A DNA stretch of 14,200 nt, taken from the NCBI GenBank assembly GCA_026014515.1, contig JAOZIG010000086.1, forward strand, positions 1-14,200, in the 5' to 3' direction. This stretch comes from Candidatus Bathyarchaeota archaeon (GTDB taxonomy: Archaea; Thermoproteota; Bathyarchaeia; TCS64). The notes below the pieces were generated by a model. That model saw only the letters and a list, made by a program, of their open reading frames with translations. It was not told the origin of the DNA and ran no database searches. A program made the position numbers and the translations under genes. Of this stretch, positions 13,272 through 14,200 are shown piece by piece (within the stretch, counting starts at the first letter, position 1; each line of letters starts with the position of its first letter).

Positions 13272-13292
13272 TATTTAGAAACCATCTAAATA
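13272..13292 (+). promoter_or_regulatory. Inverted repeat overlapping the TATA box of the PHP gene
   Basis: TATTTAGA (13272-13279) and TCTAAATA (13285-13292) are a perfect 8-bp inverted repeat around AACCA. The right arm is also the best TATA element for the gene starting at 13316 (24-31 bases upstream). A dimeric repressor bound here would block the TATA-binding protein. Just upstream, TACCAT (about 13246-13251) and ATGGTA (13263-13268) form a second, weaker pair. Confidence 0.5.
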
Positions 13293-13315
13293 TCTGAAGG
13301 CTCAACAATACGGGT

Positions 13316-14158
13316 ATGAGGTCCGCCCGCTTTGACTACCACGTACATGAAATCTACTCATCAGACGCACGAGACTCCCGAGTAGAGGACTATATCAAAG
13401 TAGCTGAACAACGAGACATCGAGGAGATCGCCTTCACAACCCACGAGATAATCGCAGGACAATACGCGTATTTCGGGGTCCAGCTTGAGGAAGTCGAGGC
13501 ATATATCGATAATATTCACAGACTGGACGAGACCACCCCTGTGAAGCTCCTAGTAGGATTAGAGGTGGACTACTTCACTGAGGCACAGCGCCGAATTGAA
13601 GCCCTCTTAGACGAGTACCCTTTTGACTTCATCCTAGGCAGCACCCACTTTATCGGAGACTATGATGTAGGGTCGAGAAAGGATGCTCCAGCCTATTTCG
13701 GGGGCAGAAACCTGAAGGAGGCTACTACAGAGTACTTCCGTTACTGGATAGAGGCTGTACAGAGTGGCTTGTTTGACTCCATGGCTCACCCTGATTACTG
13801 GCGTAGGTTCCTATACTTGGTACGAAAAGAACCAGTATTGTTATCAGAGTATGGTTTGCTCGGTGAGGCTGTTGACAGTCTCGTGAGCTATGATGTGGGT
13901 ATAGAGGTGAATAGTGGCGGTAGACGCCATGAGCATGGAATACAGTACCCCATCAGAGAGTTCTTAGAGACGGCGTACAAGGCTGGTCTAAAAAAAGTCA
14001 CTCTGGGAAGCGATAGTCATATCCCCGATCATCTGGGGTACTGGCTTGCAGACGCAGTTGACTTGCTCAAAGATGTTGGGTTCACTCACATCAGCAGCTT
14101 TGAGGCTCGAAAACATAAGGCCAACCCCATTGACACCGTGGTAAGAACAGTGAAATAA
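13316..14158 (+). CDS. PHP-domain phosphoesterase, histidinol-phosphatase-like
   Basis: A 280-residue metal-dependent hydrolase of the PHP family (HisJ/HisK-like), which uses a trinuclear metal site to remove phosphate from small molecules. The metal ligands can be read in order: H9 and H11 (FDYHVHEIYSSD), H43 (FTTHE), E83 (LVGLEVDYF), H111 (LGSTHFI), H158 (MAHPDYWRRF), D233 and H235 (LGSDSHIPDHLG). SSDAR (15-19) corresponds to the usual S-D/H-D segment. Length fits histidinol phosphatases of 260-290 residues, but no histidine-biosynthesis neighbour is present, so other sugar or nucleotide phosphates are equally possible. The start ATG 13316 is 24-31 bases from a TATA box lying within an inverted repeat, suggesting regulated leaderless transcription. 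No terminator is obvious in the last 42 bases of the window. Confidence 0.87.
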   Translation: MRSARFDYHVHEIYSSDARDSRVEDYIKVAEQRDIEEIAFTTHEIIAGQYAYFGVQLEEVEAYIDNIHRLDETTPVKLLVGLEVDYFTEAQRRIEALLDEYPFDFILGSTHFIGDYDVGSRKDAPAYFGGRNLKEATTEYFRYWIEAVQSGLFDSMAHPDYWRRFLYLVRKEPVLLSEYGLLGEAVDSLVSYDVGIEVNSGGRRHEHGIQYPIREFLETAYKAGLKKVTLGSDSHIPDHLGYWLADAVDLLKDVGFTHISSFEARKHKANPIDTVVRTVK

Positions 14159-14200
14159 ACAATAGACACCAATATCTTCATGTCTCATCCATTAAGCAAG

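Noticed and set aside
1..14200. tRNA genes, CRISPR arrays, insertion sequences and phage genes
   Set aside because: None was found by reading both strands for T-loop signatures, regular direct repeats, transposase motifs or terminal repeats.

Overview
The window reads as the chromosome of an archaeon of moderate GC content. The asparaginyl-tRNA synthetase is of the archaeal/eukaryotic type. Many genes have a T/A-rich, TATA-like box 24-31 bases before the start codon and no Shine-Dalgarno sequence, which suggests leaderless transcripts. No bacterial -35/-10 pattern stands out. The gene mix would suit an Asgard lineage such as Thorarchaeia, but that is a guess from gene content, not a demonstrated placement. 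There are no tRNA or rRNA genes, CRISPR arrays or insertion sequences.

Region 1 (1-2980, + strand) is a tight operon-like run: the C-terminal part of a NamZ-type exo-N-acetylmuramidase (DUF1343), N-acetylglucosamine-6-phosphate deacetylase (NagA) and anhydro-N-acetylmuramic acid kinase (AnmK). Together they look like a salvage route for muramic acid, a bacterial cell-wall sugar, in an organism that should not make murein. The NamZ reading frame continues upstream of its first ATG and is broken by a TAA at 17-19.

Region 2 (2977-9060) is dominated by peptide breakdown: a cytosolic M28 aminopeptidase, a small zinc-ribbon protein, an iron-sulfur-flavoprotein-like reductase, a gamma-glutamyltransferase-like Ntn hydrolase without signal peptide, a PepD-type M20 dipeptidase and an ATC-hydrolase-family protein. 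The last three could together release cysteine from gamma-glutamyl peptides, but this is inference.

Region 3 (9158-11472) holds asparaginyl-tRNA synthetase, an uncharacterised cysteine-rich 130-residue protein and a DUF998 membrane protein.

Region 4 (11514-12850, - strand) is a deazapurine operon, a QueT-like ECF transporter subunit followed by QueC (preQ0 synthase). Its leader contains a perfect 7-base anti-Shine-Dalgarno element, alternative hairpins and an upstream inverted repeat, so it is a candidate regulated leader or riboswitch.

Region 5 (12856-14158) holds an unknown 102-residue helical protein and a divergently transcribed PHP-family phosphoesterase. The phosphoesterase TATA box is embedded in an 8-bp perfect inverted repeat.

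Two window-wide patterns stand out. All three convergent gene pairs interlock through a 4-base CTAG/CTAA stop overlap, and base composition swings between A+C-rich and G+T-rich over 100-300 bases within single genes. No intergenic stretch exceeds 300 bases.
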